Shown here: positions 15,444 to 25,622 of the stretch, piece after piece
Numbering within the stretch: the stretch's first letter is position 1
How the letters are laid out: every line of letters begins with the position of its first letter
Assembly (NCBI GenBank): GCA_018267215.1
Contig: JAFDYX010000024.1
Location: forward strand, 105,240-169,239
Length of the DNA stretch: 64,000 nt
Direction: 5' to 3'
DNA from: Bacteroidota bacterium
Lineage (GTDB): Bacteria; Bacteroidota; Bacteroidia; Cytophagales; Cyclobacteriaceae
Notes under the pieces: model-generated
What the model saw: the letters and a program-made list of their open reading frames with translations, nothing else
What the model was told of the DNA's origin: nothing
Databases searched by the model: none
Made by a program: the position numbers and the translations under genes

Positions 15444-16694
15444 ATGGCTTTCAAACGGGTAGTAATAACAGGTGCAGGTGCACTAACAGCCATTGGCAAT
15501 ACACTCCCTGAATATTGGGATGGGTTGAAAAATGGAAAAAGTGGCGCTGCCCCCATTACAAAGTTTGACACGGCTAAATTTAAGACCAAATTTGCCTGCG
15601 AGGTAAAAGGTTTTGAGGTTGAAAAATTCATGGATCGCAAAGAAGCGCGTAAGATGGATCCTTTCACCCAATATGCCATGGCCGTGGTGGACGAGGCGAT
15701 AAAAAATGCCAACCTTCCGCTGGCCGACTTAAACCCTGACCGCGTTGGTGTGATCTGGGGCTCGGGCATCGGAGGGTTGCTTACTTTTCAGGAAGAAGTA
15801 AGGGCTTTTGCCGCAGGCGATGGCACACCCCGGTTTAACCCGTTCTTTATCCCTAAAATGATTCCCGACCTGAGTGCCGGGCATATTTCGATAAAGTACG
15901 GTTTCCGTGGGCCTAACTATGTTACGGTTTCGGCCTGCGCATCGTCCACGAATGCTATTTATGATGCCTACACCTACCTCAAACTGGGTAAGGCCGACAT
16001 CATCGTGTCGGGCGGATCTGAGGCAGCCGTATGCATAGCCGGTGTGGGTGGATTTAATGCGTTGAAAGCCCTGTCGGAAAGAAACGACTCGCCCGAAACT
16101 GCTTCGCGCCCCTACGACAAAGACCGCGATGGCTTTGTGTTGGGCGAAGGTGCCGGAGCACTTATTTTGGAAGAGTACGAACATGCCAAAAAACGCGGGG
16201 CAAAAATTTTAGGTGAAATTATAGGCGGAGGCATGACTGCCGATGCGTATCACATCACAGCTCCTCACCCCGAAGGTCATGGCATCACAAAAGTGATGGA
16301 ATTGGCGCTCGAAGAAGCCGGCATCAAACCGCAAGAGGTTGATTATATCAACACACACGGTACCTCCACACCGTTGGGCGATGTAGGCGAAATTAAAGCC
16401 ATCCAAAAAGTGTTTGGCGAACACGCCTATCGAATGAACATCTCGTCAACCAAAAGTATGACGGGGCATCTATTGGGTGCAGCCGGAGCAGTGGAAACTA
16501 TTGCCTGCTTGCTGGCACTCAATGAAGGAGTTATTCCTCCTACGATCAATCATTTTACTGACGACCCCGAGTTAGACCCCCGGCTCAACCTCACATTTAA
16601 TAAAGCACAACACCGTTCTGTGAAGATTGTGCTGAGCAATACATTTGGGTTTGGCGGTCATAATTTCTCGATTATTATCAAGAAAGCCGAATAG
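15444..16694 (+). CDS. fabF: 3-oxoacyl-ACP synthase II
   Basis: This condensing enzyme elongates acyl-ACP with malonyl-ACP in type II fatty-acid synthesis. The 416 residues are standard. The catalytic triad is visible: Cys in VSACASSTNAI, His in NTHGTSTPLGD, and His in MTGHLLGAAG. SNTFGFGGHN near the C-terminus is the final glycine-rich loop. It lies between its partner acpP and rnc in one operon. Confidence 0.97.
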   Translation: MAFKRVVITGAGALTAIGNTLPEYWDGLKNGKSGAAPITKFDTAKFKTKFACEVKGFEVEKFMDRKEARKMDPFTQYAMAVVDEAIKNANLPLADLNPDRVGVIWGSGIGGLLTFQEEVRAFAAGDGTPRFNPFFIPKMIPDLSAGHISIKYGFRGPNYVTVSACASSTNAIYDAYTYLKLGKADIIVSGGSEAAVCIAGVGGFNALKALSERNDSPETASRPYDKDRDGFVLGEGAGALILEEYEHAKKRGAKILGEIIGGGMTADAYHITAPHPEGHGITKVMELALEEAGIKPQEVDYINTHGTSTPLGDVGEIKAIQKVFGEHAYRMNISSTKSMTGHLLGAAGAVETIACLLALNEGVIPPTINHFTDDPELDPRLNLTFNKAQHRSVKIVLSNTFGFGGHNFSIIIKKAE

Positions 16695-16698
16695 GTTT

Positions 16699-17418
16699 GT
16701 GTGGAAGTTACTCAGACGACCGGGTTCATCTGCTGCTAAAGAAGACAAAAAATTAATTACTGCCGTTAAAACCATTGCCGGTTTTACGCCTGCCAATATC
16801 TCCTTGTACCGTTTGGCTACGCTGCATAGCAGCAAAGGAAAAGACTCTGGCGGATTTAGGGAATCGAACGAGCGGCTCGAATACTTGGGCGATGCTGTTT
16901 TGGGGGCAGCCGTGGCAGATTATCTTTTTAAAAAATATCCTTTCAAAGATGAAGGGTTTCTGACGGAAATCCGCTCGCGCATTGTCAATCGCGAGTCGCT
17001 GAATAACCTGGCACGCAAAATCGGCATTGCATCTATTGTGCAGTACGACAACCGCAACGTGCAGTTGCAAAAAGTAATTTTAGGAAATACGCTCGAAGCA
17101 TTAGTGGGGGCAGTGTATTTAGATAAGGGATATGCCTCTTGTAAAAAATTTGTTATTGATAAATTGATTCAGCCTCACTTTGATCTGGAAACGGTGGTCA
17201 ACTCAGACACGAACCACAAGAGCAGGCTGCTGGAGTGGGCTCAGCGCCAAGCGAAAGAAATAAAATTTGAAACCACAGAAAACCATCAGGGACGAGGCAG
17301 GGAGTTTTCTGTCATCGTGTTTCTGGGCACCGAAGCGTATGGGCAAGGCTATGGCTTCACCAAAAAGAAAGCTGAACAAAACGCTGCCGAGAAAACCTGC
17401 GCGATGTTAAATATCTGA
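16699..17418 (+). CDS. rnc: Ribonuclease III
   Basis: This enzyme cuts double-stranded RNA in rRNA processing and mRNA decay. ERLEYLGDAVLGAAVADYLF is the catalytic signature with the metal-binding Glu and Asp, and the second acidic site lies in LGNTLEALVGAVYLD. A double-stranded-RNA-binding domain fills the last ~70 residues, ending in FTKKKAEQNAAEKTC. About 239 residues. The start is taken as GTG at 16699, four bases after the fabF stop; a longer frame runs back into fabF but would add an unlikely N-terminus. Confidence 0.95.
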   Translation: MWKLLRRPGSSAAKEDKKLITAVKTIAGFTPANISLYRLATLHSSKGKDSGGFRESNERLEYLGDAVLGAAVADYLFKKYPFKDEGFLTEIRSRIVNRESLNNLARKIGIASIVQYDNRNVQLQKVILGNTLEALVGAVYLDKGYASCKKFVIDKLIQPHFDLETVVNSDTNHKSRLLEWAQRQAKEIKFETTENHQGRGREFSVIVFLGTEAYGQGYGFTKKKAEQNAAEKTCAMLNI

Positions 17419-17460
17419 GGGTTTGCTTCTAAAAAAACTCACACTTTAAACAAGCAATTG

Positions 17461-18228
17461 TCAGCACTCAATCTTTACCCCCACCGGGCAATGGTCTGAC
17501 CCGTGGTACTCGTTGTAGATCAGCGCTTCTTTAACGCATGGTAAAATTTTTTGACTGACCAGAAAATGATCTATCCGCCAGCCTATATTTTTCTCGCGAC
17601 CGCTGAAAATGAAATTCCAATACGAATATTTTACTTCGGTCGGATGAAAATGGCGAAACGTGTCCACCCATCCGGCATTTAGCAAATTGCCAAAGCCATC
17701 AATTTCCTGTTGGGTGTAGCCGGCACTTTTGTTGTAGTTGTCTTTGGGCCGCGCTAAGTCAATGGGCTGAAAGGCTACATTAAAATCGCCACAGGCAATA
17801 ACCGGTTTTCTTCTGGCAAGCCACTGCAAATATTCGCGGTAGGCTACATCCCAGGATTGGCGATAATCTAACCGCTTCAACTCTTCGCCTGCATTGGGCG
17901 TGTAGGAGGTTACCAGAAAAAAATGAGGATACTCGGCTGTAATCACCCGGCCTTCCTGGTCGTGCTCGGGGATGCCCAAATCGTAGGAAACATGAATGGG
18001 CTCTTCTTTGGTAAACAATGCCGTGCCGCTATATCCTTTTCTGGCTTTTGAGGAATTAGCAAAAACCTTGTATTGAGGAAAAACTTTGGCCACTTCCCAT
18101 ACATCTTCTACGGCAGCTTTGGTTTCCTGCAGACAAAAAATATCGGGCTCCATGGCGCTGATACTTTCTTCAAACCCTTTTTTGACGATGGCACGGATGC
18201 CGTTAACATTCCAGGAGACAAGGTGCAT
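17461..18228 (-). CDS. xth: Exodeoxyribonuclease III
   Basis: This AP endonuclease and 3'-5' exonuclease works in base-excision repair. It has 255 residues in the exonuclease-endonuclease-phosphatase fold. LVSWNVNGIRA is the first motif, FCLQETKAA holds the metal-binding Glu, CGDFNVAFQPIDLARP holds the Asp and Asn, and SDHCPV is the final Asp-His pair. The ATG at 18228 starts exactly at the family N-terminus (MHLVSWNVNG); 28 codons of open frame upstream have no family match. It converges on rnc and diverges from the GSCFA gene. Confidence 0.95.
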   Translation of the reverse strand: MHLVSWNVNGIRAIVKKGFEESISAMEPDIFCLQETKAAVEDVWEVAKVFPQYKVFANSSKARKGYSGTALFTKEEPIHVSYDLGIPEHDQEGRVITAEYPHFFLVTSYTPNAGEELKRLDYRQSWDVAYREYLQWLARRKPVIACGDFNVAFQPIDLARPKDNYNKSAGYTQQEIDGFGNLLNAGWVDTFRHFHPTEVKYSYWNFIFSGREKNIGWRIDHFLVSQKILPCVKEALIYNEYHGSDHCPVGVKIEC

Positions 18229-18299
18229 ACGTAGTCTGTTTATCTTTCGGAAAATTAGGGAAAGAAGAGAGAATATAGAAGTGGCAGGGACAGAGTTTG

Positions 18300-18307
18300 T
18301 AACTTTA
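18300..18307 (+). promoter_or_regulatory. -7 element of the GSCFA gene (TAACTTTA)
   Basis: TAACTTTA lies four bases before the ATG at 18312. No clear -33 is seen 19-21 bases upstream. The spacing suggests a leaderless transcript. Confidence 0.4.
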
Positions 18308-18311
18308 CACA

Positions 18312-19322
18312 ATGAACTGGAGAACAGAATTTTTTGCCGAACCGGCTACCGATACAATTACTCTGGCTGCTCCCGTTTTCACTATCGGCTCTTGCTTTGC
18401 AGATGAAATCGGTTTGCGCCTGCTGGAAAATAAATTCTCTGTAGCGGTAAATCCTTTGGGTACGGTTTATAACCCCATCTCCATCCATCAACTGCTTCGG
18501 TTCGGTTTGCAAAATGAACTGCCTACTGATGAAAGTTATTTGCAACGAGAAGAAGTTCATTTCAATTACCATTTCCATTCTAGTTATTCAGCGTTGAGCC
18601 GGAATGATCTGAAGAATAAAATAGAAGAAGCCGTAGCATCGGCACATGAGTTTTTTAAAAAAACAGAATGGATTTTGATTACCTACGGCACCTCGTTTGT
18701 GTATAAGCTGGACGGCAACCAAGTTGTAGCCAATTGCCACAAAATGCCATCGGCTGATTTTACCAAAGTATTGTTGACCGAAAATGAAATTGCCGAATCG
18801 TTCGATGGGTTTTATACGCTGTTAAAGTCCATCAATCCTCGGGCAAAAATAATCCTTACCGTCAGCCCGGTGCGGCACACCAAAGATACGCTTGAGCTAA
18901 ATTCGGTAAGCAAATCTATCTTGCGGCTGGCATGCCACACACTCTCCAACAAATTTCCCGATGTAACTTATTTCCCGGCTTATGAAATAGTGATGGATGA
19001 CCTGCGCGACTATCGTTTTTACAAAAAAGATCTCATTCACCCCACCACAGAAGCTGTAGATTACATCTGGGAAAAATTTTCTCAAACTTACTTTAATGAA
19101 CCGACTCAACAGTTTATGGCCGAGTGGCAAAAAATAAAATCAGACTTGAGGCACAAACCTTTTCATCCTCATTCAGAGAAACATCAACAATTCTTACAAT
19201 CAGTATTAAAAAAATTAGAGTTACTTAAACAAACCGTTAACGTTGATATAGAAATCGCAGAAATCAAATCACAGATCCTAAATCCAAAAATCTTAAATCC
19301 AAAATCTCACCGTGCCCAATAA
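18312..19322 (+). CDS. GSCFA family protein
   Basis: This 336-residue protein opens with the family signature GSCFADEIG, and [10 protein letters not shown] and [10 protein letters not shown] fit the SGNH-hydrolase-like fold that GSCFA proteins share. The signature Ser may be a nucleophile, but no substrate is known. The last ~25 residues (after [10 protein letters not shown]) are encoded by a stretch of degenerate intergenic-type words (AAATCCAAAAATCTTAAATCC), so the natural protein probably ended earlier. It overlaps the next gene by 11 bases. Confidence 0.85.
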   Translation: MNWRTEFFAEPATDTITLAAPVFTIGSCFADEIGLRLLENKFSVAVNPLGTVYNPISIHQLLRFGLQNELPTDESYLQREEVHFNYHFHSSYSALSRNDLKNKIEEAVASAHEFFKKTEWILITYGTSFVYKLDGNQVVANCHKMPSADFTKVLLTENEIAESFDGFYTLLKSINPRAKIILTVSPVRHTKDTLELNSVSKSILRLACHTLSNKFPDVTYFPAYEIVMDDLRDYRFYKKDLIHPTTEAVDYIWEKFSQTYFNEPTQQFMAEWQKIKSDLRHKPFHPHSEKHQQFLQSVLKKLELLKQTVNVDIEIAEIKSQILNPKILNPKSHRAQ

Positions 19323-21324
19323 ACTCATCCATGCCACTTCGCCTTATCTTCTGCAACACGCCCACAACCCCGTGAACTGGCAGGAGTGGAGCCCGTCAGC
19401 ATTGGATGAAGCAAAAAAATATGACAAACCTATTCTGGTGAGCATCGGCTACGCTGCTTGCCACTGGTGCCATGTGATGGAAAAACAATCCTTTGAGAAC
19501 AACGACATCGCGGCTATTATGAATGAACATTTTGTGTGCATTAAGGTAGATCGCGAAGAGAGACCAGACCTCGATCAGGTTTATATGGAAGCAGTACAGG
19601 CCATGGGCATAAATGGCGGATGGCCGCTTAACGTTTTTCTTACGCCCGATCAAAAACCATTTTTTGGGGGCACGTATTTTCCGCCTCAGCAGTGGGCAAG
19701 GTTACTTCATCAGGTTGCGCAAACGTTCAAAGATAAACGAGATGAAATCAACCAGTCGGCTGGCGACTTAGCCGAACACCTGCAACGGAGCGACTTGCAG
19801 CGATTTGCGACAGCCACCAGTGAAGTTGAATTTTCAAGCGAAAAATTACATACTCAGTTTCCTATTTTACAGCAACAGTTCGATGCTGTGTGGGGAGGCT
19901 TGGCCAAAGCGCCCAAGTTTGTGATGCCCTCGTTGTGGCTGTGGTTGCTGCGATATCACACCATCACTAAAAACACTGATGCACTTGATATGGTGATGCT
20001 CACCGTTCGGCAGATGACACGGGGCGGTTTATACGATCAACTGGGCGGAGGCTTTGCGCGCTATTCGGTAGATGGCGAATGGTTTGCCCCGCACTTCGAA
20101 AAGATGTTGTACGACAACGCTCAACTATTGAGTTTGCTGGCTGAGGTGTATGCGGTAACAAAAGATGAATATGTAAAACATAGAGCGTACGAAACAACCG
20201 ATTGGCTGGCATGCGAAATGACTCACGCCAACGGTGGGCTTTACTCAGCCATTGATGCCGACAGCGAAGGTGCGGAAGGTAAATTTTATACCTGGACATA
20301 CGATGAGTTGGTGGAGGTGCTCGGTAAAGATTCCGTATTGATTCCTTTTTATCAGGCTACAAAAGAAGGGAATTGGGAACACGGCCTCAATATTCTTTGG
20401 CAGACTGATAGCTTAGATCAGTTTTTGAAAGATCATCAGCTTAGCGAAAAAGATTGGATCGGATTGGTCAGTACCGGAAAGAAAAAATTAATGGCTTATC
20501 GAGAAAAAAGACCCAAGCCATTAGTGGATGATAAAGTGATTACCGGATGGAATGCGATGGCTGTGCAGGGATTAACGGACTGCTATAAAATTTTTTCAGA
20601 TAATTTATTTCTCGACAGGGCGCTCAAAATAATTTCGTTTATCGAGCGGCACCTGGTGGCAGACGGAAAAGTGTACCGCACTTTTAAAAACAAACACTCT
20701 GTTACAGAAGGTTTTTTAGAAGACTACGCATTTTTAATTCAAGCCTATGTGTCGTTGTATGAAGTAACATTCGATGAGAACTTTATTCAAAAAGCAAAGC
20801 AGTGGACGGACTACGTGTTGCTTCACTTTTATGACCGCACCGAAAAATATTTTCATTTCAGTTCGTCAGCTTCCGAAAAACTAATTGCCCGCAAAAAAGA
20901 AATTTTCGATAATGTAATTCCTTCTTCTAATTCGGTGATGGCTCGCAATCTCTTCAGGTTGGGCACATTGCTCGACCGCGATGAATGGAAAGAGATGGCG
21001 ACCGAAATGACAGCACGACTGGCACCGCTGATTACTTCTGAGCCAGTCTATATGGCGCATTGGGCAATTTTGTATGCCGAACTTTGTATCGGACTGAACG
21101 AGGTGGTTATCTCCGGTACGGAGGCAGAAAAAATCAGAAAGGAGATGCAATCTTTCTATTCTCCTTTTTCAGTTTATTGCGGAGCCAGCACAAAAAGTGA
21201 ACTGCCGTTACTGGAAAACCGCGAGCCCACTGACGGACAAACTAAAATTTATGTTTGTCGGAATAAAGTTTGCAAATTGCCGGTCACGAACGTTACCGAT
21301 GCGCTTAAACAAATACATTTTTAA
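19312..21324 (+). CDS. Thioredoxin-domain protein of the YyaL/SPATA20 family (DUF255)
   Basis: The 670-residue protein begins with a thioredoxin-like domain (about residues 1-165), with [11 protein letters not shown] holding a CxxC redox pair. A large six-hairpin (alpha/alpha)6 domain follows (about 180-560), like glycosidases and GlcNAc epimerases. [23 protein letters not shown] is the family N-terminus. The function is unknown in bacteria. The start is a GTG at 19312 that overlaps the GSCFA gene. The C-terminus overlaps the fucosidase start by 26 bases, so the genes are coupled. Confidence 0.88.
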   Translation: MPNKLIHATSPYLLQHAHNPVNWQEWSPSALDEAKKYDKPILVSIGYAACHWCHVMEKQSFENNDIAAIMNEHFVCIKVDREERPDLDQVYMEAVQAMGINGGWPLNVFLTPDQKPFFGGTYFPPQQWARLLHQVAQTFKDKRDEINQSAGDLAEHLQRSDLQRFATATSEVEFSSEKLHTQFPILQQQFDAVWGGLAKAPKFVMPSLWLWLLRYHTITKNTDALDMVMLTVRQMTRGGLYDQLGGGFARYSVDGEWFAPHFEKMLYDNAQLLSLLAEVYAVTKDEYVKHRAYETTDWLACEMTHANGGLYSAIDADSEGAEGKFYTWTYDELVEVLGKDSVLIPFYQATKEGNWEHGLNILWQTDSLDQFLKDHQLSEKDWIGLVSTGKKKLMAYREKRPKPLVDDKVITGWNAMAVQGLTDCYKIFSDNLFLDRALKIISFIERHLVADGKVYRTFKNKHSVTEGFLEDYAFLIQAYVSLYEVTFDENFIQKAKQWTDYVLLHFYDRTEKYFHFSSSASEKLIARKKEIFDNVIPSSNSVMARNLFRLGTLLDRDEWKEMATEMTARLAPLITSEPVYMAHWAILYAELCIGLNEVVISGTEAEKIRKEMQSFYSPFSVYCGASTKSELPLLENREPTDGQTKIYVCRNKVCKLPVTNVTDALKQIHF

Positions 21325-22753
21325 CCTTGTTTGTGTCACACTTCTGTTTCTGTCGTGCACAAAAAGAAAAACATTGCCACCCGATGTTTTGTTGCCCGTG
21401 CCAACGCCAGCGCAGCAGGCATGGCATGAAATGGAGCTAAATGCCTTTATCCATTTTTCGATCAACACATTTACCGACAAAGAGTGGGGATATGGCGATG
21501 AATCGGAAAAATTATTTAATCCCACTGCCCTGGATGCCACCCAATGGATTTCTGTTTTGAAAGAAACAGGATTTAAGGGTGTGATACTGACGGGCAAGCA
21601 CCACGATGGATTTTGTTTGTGGCCAAGCGCTTACACCGATCACTCGGTAAAAAACAGTCCGTGGAAAAATGGCTCAGGCGATGTGGTAGAAGAAGTGGCG
21701 CGCGCTTGTGCCAAAGAGGGTTTAAAATTTGGTATCTACCTGTCTCCCTGGGATCGCCATCAGGCAAACTATGGCACACCCGCATATATTGATTACTACC
21801 GCAATCAGTTGAACGAATTGTTTACACGCTATCCTTCGATTTTTGAAATGTGGTTTGACGGAGCCAACGGGGGCGATGGTTATTACGGAGGCCAACGCGA
21901 GACAAGGAAAATTAATGGACGAACATATTATGACTGGCCGACAACGTTAGCACAAATAAAGAAGATGGATTCAACCGTTATTTTTTTCAGCGATGCCGGG
22001 CCCGGTGTGCGCTGGTCGGGGAACGAAAAAGGGATAGCGGGCGAAACGAATTGGAATTTGATCTCACCGGATACGCTGTATGCGGGAAAGCCGGGTATTG
22101 AAAAACTTTTGAACGAAGGAAATGAAGCCGGATCGCACTGGATTCCGATTGAGTGCGATGTCTCCATTCGCCCGGGTTGGTTTTATCATGCCAAAGAAGA
22201 TACAAGCGTGAAGACACCCGAACAACTTTTTGATATCTATTTAAAGTCAGTTGGCCGAGGTTCATTGCTGCTGCTCAATATTCCGCCCGACCGGAGAGGA
22301 CAGTTTCATGATGAGGATGTAAAATCTTTGCGCGGATTTAAAAAATTACACGATGACGAATTTAAGGTGAACTACGCACGGAATGCCATTGTCAAAGCCG
22401 ATTCCTACCGTGGCAATGACGACCGCTATTCACCCGTAGCGCTGACCGATGGCAACAAAGAAACTTATTGGGCAACAGATGATGGAAAAACAAAAGCTAC
22501 TTTAGAAATTAACCTGAACAAAAGAGTAACGGTAAAGTACATCGTGTTGCAAGAATATATTAAACTGGGGCAGCGCGTAAAATCTTTTTCGGTGCACGTC
22601 TATAAAAACAAAAGCTGGCAAGAGGTGGCAATGGCCACAACCATCGGACGAAAGCGGATTTTAAAAATTGACCCGGTGGAAACCGATAAAATAAAAATCC
22701 GGATCTTAAACGCCAAGGCTTGCCCAGTCATTTCAAATCTGGAAATATATTGA
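21299..22753 (+). CDS. Alpha-L-fucosidase (GH29), lipoprotein
   Basis: This 484-residue protein has a lipoprotein signal (LLFLSC, Cys20 as the lipid site) and a GH29 (beta/alpha)8 barrel. [20 protein letters not shown] and [24 protein letters not shown] are family motifs, and D187 in [10 protein letters not shown] is the expected nucleophile. The last ~130 residues form an F5/8-type (CBM32-like) domain starting near [11 protein letters not shown]. It should hydrolyse terminal alpha-L-fucose outside the cytoplasm. The ATG at 21299 is chosen because it begins the signal peptide. It may be coupled to the genes on both sides. Confidence 0.9.
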   Translation: MRLNKYIFNLVCVTLLFLSCTKRKTLPPDVLLPVPTPAQQAWHEMELNAFIHFSINTFTDKEWGYGDESEKLFNPTALDATQWISVLKETGFKGVILTGKHHDGFCLWPSAYTDHSVKNSPWKNGSGDVVEEVARACAKEGLKFGIYLSPWDRHQANYGTPAYIDYYRNQLNELFTRYPSIFEMWFDGANGGDGYYGGQRETRKINGRTYYDWPTTLAQIKKMDSTVIFFSDAGPGVRWSGNEKGIAGETNWNLISPDTLYAGKPGIEKLLNEGNEAGSHWIPIECDVSIRPGWFYHAKEDTSVKTPEQLFDIYLKSVGRGSLLLLNIPPDRRGQFHDEDVKSLRGFKKLHDDEFKVNYARNAIVKADSYRGNDDRYSPVALTDGNKETYWATDDGKTKATLEINLNKRVTVKYIVLQEYIKLGQRVKSFSVHVYKNKSWQEVAMATTIGRKRILKIDPVETDKIKIRILNAKACPVISNLEIY

Positions 22754-22758
22754 GTTCC

Positions 22759-24336
22759 ATGTTGCGTGCACGACTGATAGCTGACCCACACATAAAAAAA
22801 CAAATACTGTGGTTGATAGCCATAGCATCGGCAGTGCGGTTGCTATTAGCTGCCCAACTGGAGTTGGGCAACGATGAAGTGTATTACTGGACGTACGTCA
22901 GGTACCCCGACTGGAGCCATTTCGATCATCCGCCCATGGTGGGAATTATCGGGCAGCTGTTTTCACTCAACTTACTTTTGAAAAGCGATTTTTTTCTCCG
23001 GTTAGGACCAATCGTATTATCTGCTGTCAGCATCTGGATTATTTTTTTAGTTGGTAAAAAAATAAAAGATGAAAGAACCGGATTATTTGCAGCCTATCTT
23101 TTTACCGGCTCTGTATATGGTTTCATCATCAGCGGCTTTTCGTTCATACCCGATTCGCCATTGGTTTTCTTTTGGCTGCTGGCTATTTATTGGATAGTTG
23201 ATTTTTTGCTCGCAGAAAAAATTACCCAAACAGAAAAAAGAAAAATTTTATGGTTTGGACTAGTGGCAGGCTTGGCGATGCTCTCCAAATATCAGGGGGC
23301 TTTTTTGTGGATAGGGGTTTTTATTTATGTAATCTGTTACCATCGCGCCTGGCTCCGGCAGCCTTCATTTTATCTGGCCGGAATTATCTCTGCCGTAGTG
23401 CTGCTTCCTGTGGTGATATGGAATGTACAAAACGACTTTATCAGCTTTACCTTTCATTCAGAAAGAGTTACACCTTCCTGGCAATTCAGACCGGATTATT
23501 TGCTGACAGAATTAGGTGGCCAACTGGCGTATAACAATCCTATAGTTTATGTGTTAATAATAATAGCCATCATAGCTTGGATAAAAGGCAAAACATTTCT
23601 CGATAAAAAAACTGCACGAATGTTAGGTGTGCTGGCTGCACCGCTTTGGATTATCTTCACTTCATTTTCTGTTTTTCGATCTACCCTTCCGCACTGGACA
23701 GCCCCGGCCTTTCTTTCTTTGATTTTGTTTGCCGCGGCTTACTGGTCGAATGAAGAGGATAAAAGACGGGCTATTTTTTGGGTCAGGCTTCCTGTTTATT
23801 TTTTATCTGTTTTGATAGTAATAGCTTTTTGGCTGGTCGATTTTTCTCCTTTGCAGGTCGGGAAAAACAGTGATCAAGTTTCTTTTGGCGAGAATGATTT
23901 TACGCAAGACATATACGGCTGGAGCCAGATAGGAGAGTCGTTCAAAAAAATTTCGGCACGAGAGGAAGCATCCGGCTCGATGCCGAAAGAGGCTGCACTC
24001 ATTTCAAACAAATGGTTTCCCGGAGCCCACTTGGATTTTTACGTAGCCCAACCGAGCCAAAGAAAATTATTTTTAATTGGCCCGATGAACGACCTGCACA
24101 AATATGCCTGGGTAAACGAAGAGCGGGGCGGTCTTGAAAAAGGCAAAGACTATTATCATATTGCCGTCAGCAATTTGTATAAAGACCCCCATGAGCTTTT
24201 CGGGAGTTATTTTGAAAAAATCCTACCGATGGATACGGTTCAGATAACCCGGGGCGGCAAAACAGTGCGCTATGCATTTTTTTATAAATTAAAAAACTAT
24301 CGCGGCAATTTTGTTAATCCCTTACCTTACCACTGA
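22759..24336 (+). CDS. GT39-like membrane glycosyltransferase (PMT/ArnT superfamily)
   Basis: The 525-residue protein has about eleven membrane segments and a periplasmic C-terminal tail. GNDEVYYWTYVRYPDWSHFDHPPMVG, with its Asp-Glu pair, is the catalytic first loop of the GT-C fold in PMT_2 proteins. SGFSFIPDSPLVFFW is a second conserved segment. These enzymes move a sugar from a polyprenyl phosphate onto lipid or protein in the periplasm. The ATG at 22759 is six bases after the fucosidase stop. GtrA follows, which supports a polyprenyl-sugar substrate. Confidence 0.85.
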   Translation: MLRARLIADPHIKKQILWLIAIASAVRLLLAAQLELGNDEVYYWTYVRYPDWSHFDHPPMVGIIGQLFSLNLLLKSDFFLRLGPIVLSAVSIWIIFLVGKKIKDERTGLFAAYLFTGSVYGFIISGFSFIPDSPLVFFWLLAIYWIVDFLLAEKITQTEKRKILWFGLVAGLAMLSKYQGAFLWIGVFIYVICYHRAWLRQPSFYLAGIISAVVLLPVVIWNVQNDFISFTFHSERVTPSWQFRPDYLLTELGGQLAYNNPIVYVLIIIAIIAWIKGKTFLDKKTARMLGVLAAPLWIIFTSFSVFRSTLPHWTAPAFLSLILFAAAYWSNEEDKRRAIFWVRLPVYFLSVLIVIAFWLVDFSPLQVGKNSDQVSFGENDFTQDIYGWSQIGESFKKISAREEASGSMPKEAALISNKWFPGAHLDFYVAQPSQRKLFLIGPMNDLHKYAWVNEERGGLEKGKDYYHIAVSNLYKDPHELFGSYFEKILPMDTVQITRGGKTVRYAFFYKLKNYRGNFVNPLPYH

Positions 24337-24337
24337 G

Positions 24338-24730
24338 ATGGAAATTAACGAAGCTTTCATTTTTAAATTTTTGAAATTCGGGTTGGTTGGCATCTCGGGC
24401 ATGGCGGTGGATTTCGGAATCACTTACTTGATAAAAGAAAAAATCAAAGCCAATAAATATGTAGCCAATACACTCGGATTTTTCTGTGCTGCCACCAGCA
24501 ATTTTTTGTTCAACCGGTTGTGGACTTTTGAAAGCAGCGACCCGGCTGTAGTGTTTCAGTACGCAAAATTTTTGACCATCTCCATCGTAGGTGTCATGTT
24601 AAGCAACGCTATCATCTACTTACTTCACGAAAAGTGGAAATGGAATTTTTATGTGGCCAAATTAGTATCTATCGGTATTGTGCTTTTTTGGAATTTCTTT
24701 GCCAATTACTTTTTTACGTTTAACGGATGA
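24338..24730 (+). CDS. GtrA family membrane protein
   Basis: This 130-residue protein has four membrane segments in the GtrA arrangement: FLKFGLVGISGMAVDFGITYLI at the start, then FFCAATSNFLFNRLWTFES, which is the family signature, and a final FWNFFANYFFTFNG. GtrA-type proteins are thought to flip or help deliver polyprenyl-phosphate sugars across the inner membrane. The ATG at 24338 is one base after the stop of the GT39 gene. The stop overlaps the methyltransferase start (ATGA). Confidence 0.9.
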   Translation: MEINEAFIFKFLKFGLVGISGMAVDFGITYLIKEKIKANKYVANTLGFFCAATSNFLFNRLWTFESSDPAVVFQYAKFLTISIVGVMLSNAIIYLLHEKWKWNFYVAKLVSIGIVLFWNFFANYFFTFNG

Positions 24731-25455
24731 AAAAACAGATCAGACAGTCAGCGGCCTTCATTAAAGGTTTTTTGTTGTTTATCAGACCACACTTTTTTTT
24801 AGGCTGGCTCAGACAACCTCTGTTAACTACTGCCAACATCATCCGTTTATCCAAATGGATAGCCCAGCAAAACAAAGCCGGGATGAACGATTTTTATACA
24901 CCCGGAAGAAATTACTCCAAACGCTATCAGTTATACCAACACATCATTGATCAAACCAATATTGCAGACCAGCCTGTGGACTACTTAGAGTTTGGTGTGG
25001 CTCAGGGCGCATCGGTAAAATGGTGGGCGAGTAACTGCACGCACAACGATTGGCGGTTTTATGGTTTCGATACGTTTGAAGGACTTCCCGAAAACTGGGG
25101 GCTATACAAAAAGGGAGACATGAGCGCCAATCTGCCGGTAATAAGCGATGAACGCGTGCATTTTTTTAAAGGATTATTTCAAGACTCCCTTCCTTCTTTC
25201 TTATCAACTCACCCGATGCAGTCAGACCGTAGAAAACTCATCCATCTCGATGCCGATCTTTTTTCATCCACATTATATGTGCTGACCAGCCTTGCTCCGT
25301 ATTTAAAAAAAGGAGACATCTTGTTGTTTGACGAGTTTAACGTACCCAACCACGAGTTTTATGCGTTCAGCCTGTTTTGCGATTCTTTTTACGTTAAAAC
25401 AAAATTGATCGGGGCCGTGAACAATTATTTTCAGGTGGCACTGCTGATAGTGTGA
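24727..25455 (+). CDS. SAM-dependent methyltransferase (TylF/MycF-like)
   Basis: The 242-residue protein has the class I methyltransferase core. VDYLEFGVAQGASVKWWA is the SAM-binding loop, FYGFDTFEGLPENW is typical of the TylF/macrocin O-methyltransferase group, and IHLDADLFSSTLYVLTSL holds the metal-binding Asp, with LLFDEF after it. Such enzymes often O-methylate sugars. Its overlap with gtrA and position after a GT39 gene suggests it decorates the same cell-surface glycan. The acceptor is unknown. Confidence 0.82.
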   Translation: MKKQIRQSAAFIKGFLLFIRPHFFLGWLRQPLLTTANIIRLSKWIAQQNKAGMNDFYTPGRNYSKRYQLYQHIIDQTNIADQPVDYLEFGVAQGASVKWWASNCTHNDWRFYGFDTFEGLPENWGLYKKGDMSANLPVISDERVHFFKGLFQDSLPSFLSTHPMQSDRRKLIHLDADLFSSTLYVLTSLAPYLKKGDILLFDEFNVPNHEFYAFSLFCDSFYVKTKLIGAVNNYFQVALLIV

Positions 25456-25534
25456 TTATCGTAAAATGAAACTTTGTTGATCTTCACTACTCCTTAGGTT
25501 TTATATTGATGCTTACCGTCATGCCGTTGAGTCG

Positions 25535-25566
25535 TTTGTTCTTTGTGCGATAATTCTGTAACTTAG
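25535..25566 (+). promoter_or_regulatory. Promoter of the DUF4199 gene (TTTG-N20-TAACTTAG)
   Basis: TTTG (25535-25538) and TAACTTAG (25559-25566) are 20 bases apart. The ATG is 57 bases further on. The same -7 word TAACTTAG occurs at 34670 and 55875. Confidence 0.55.
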
Positions 25567-25622
25567 CTAAGCAGCATTGGCTGAAGTAAAAACTAAAGAA
25601 TAAATAACAAAACCAATACGTT

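Noticed and set aside
17419-17460. TTGCTT/AAGCAA arms between rnc and xth as a terminator
   Set aside because: Six pairs with a 23-base loop are too weak, and no T-run is placed correctly.
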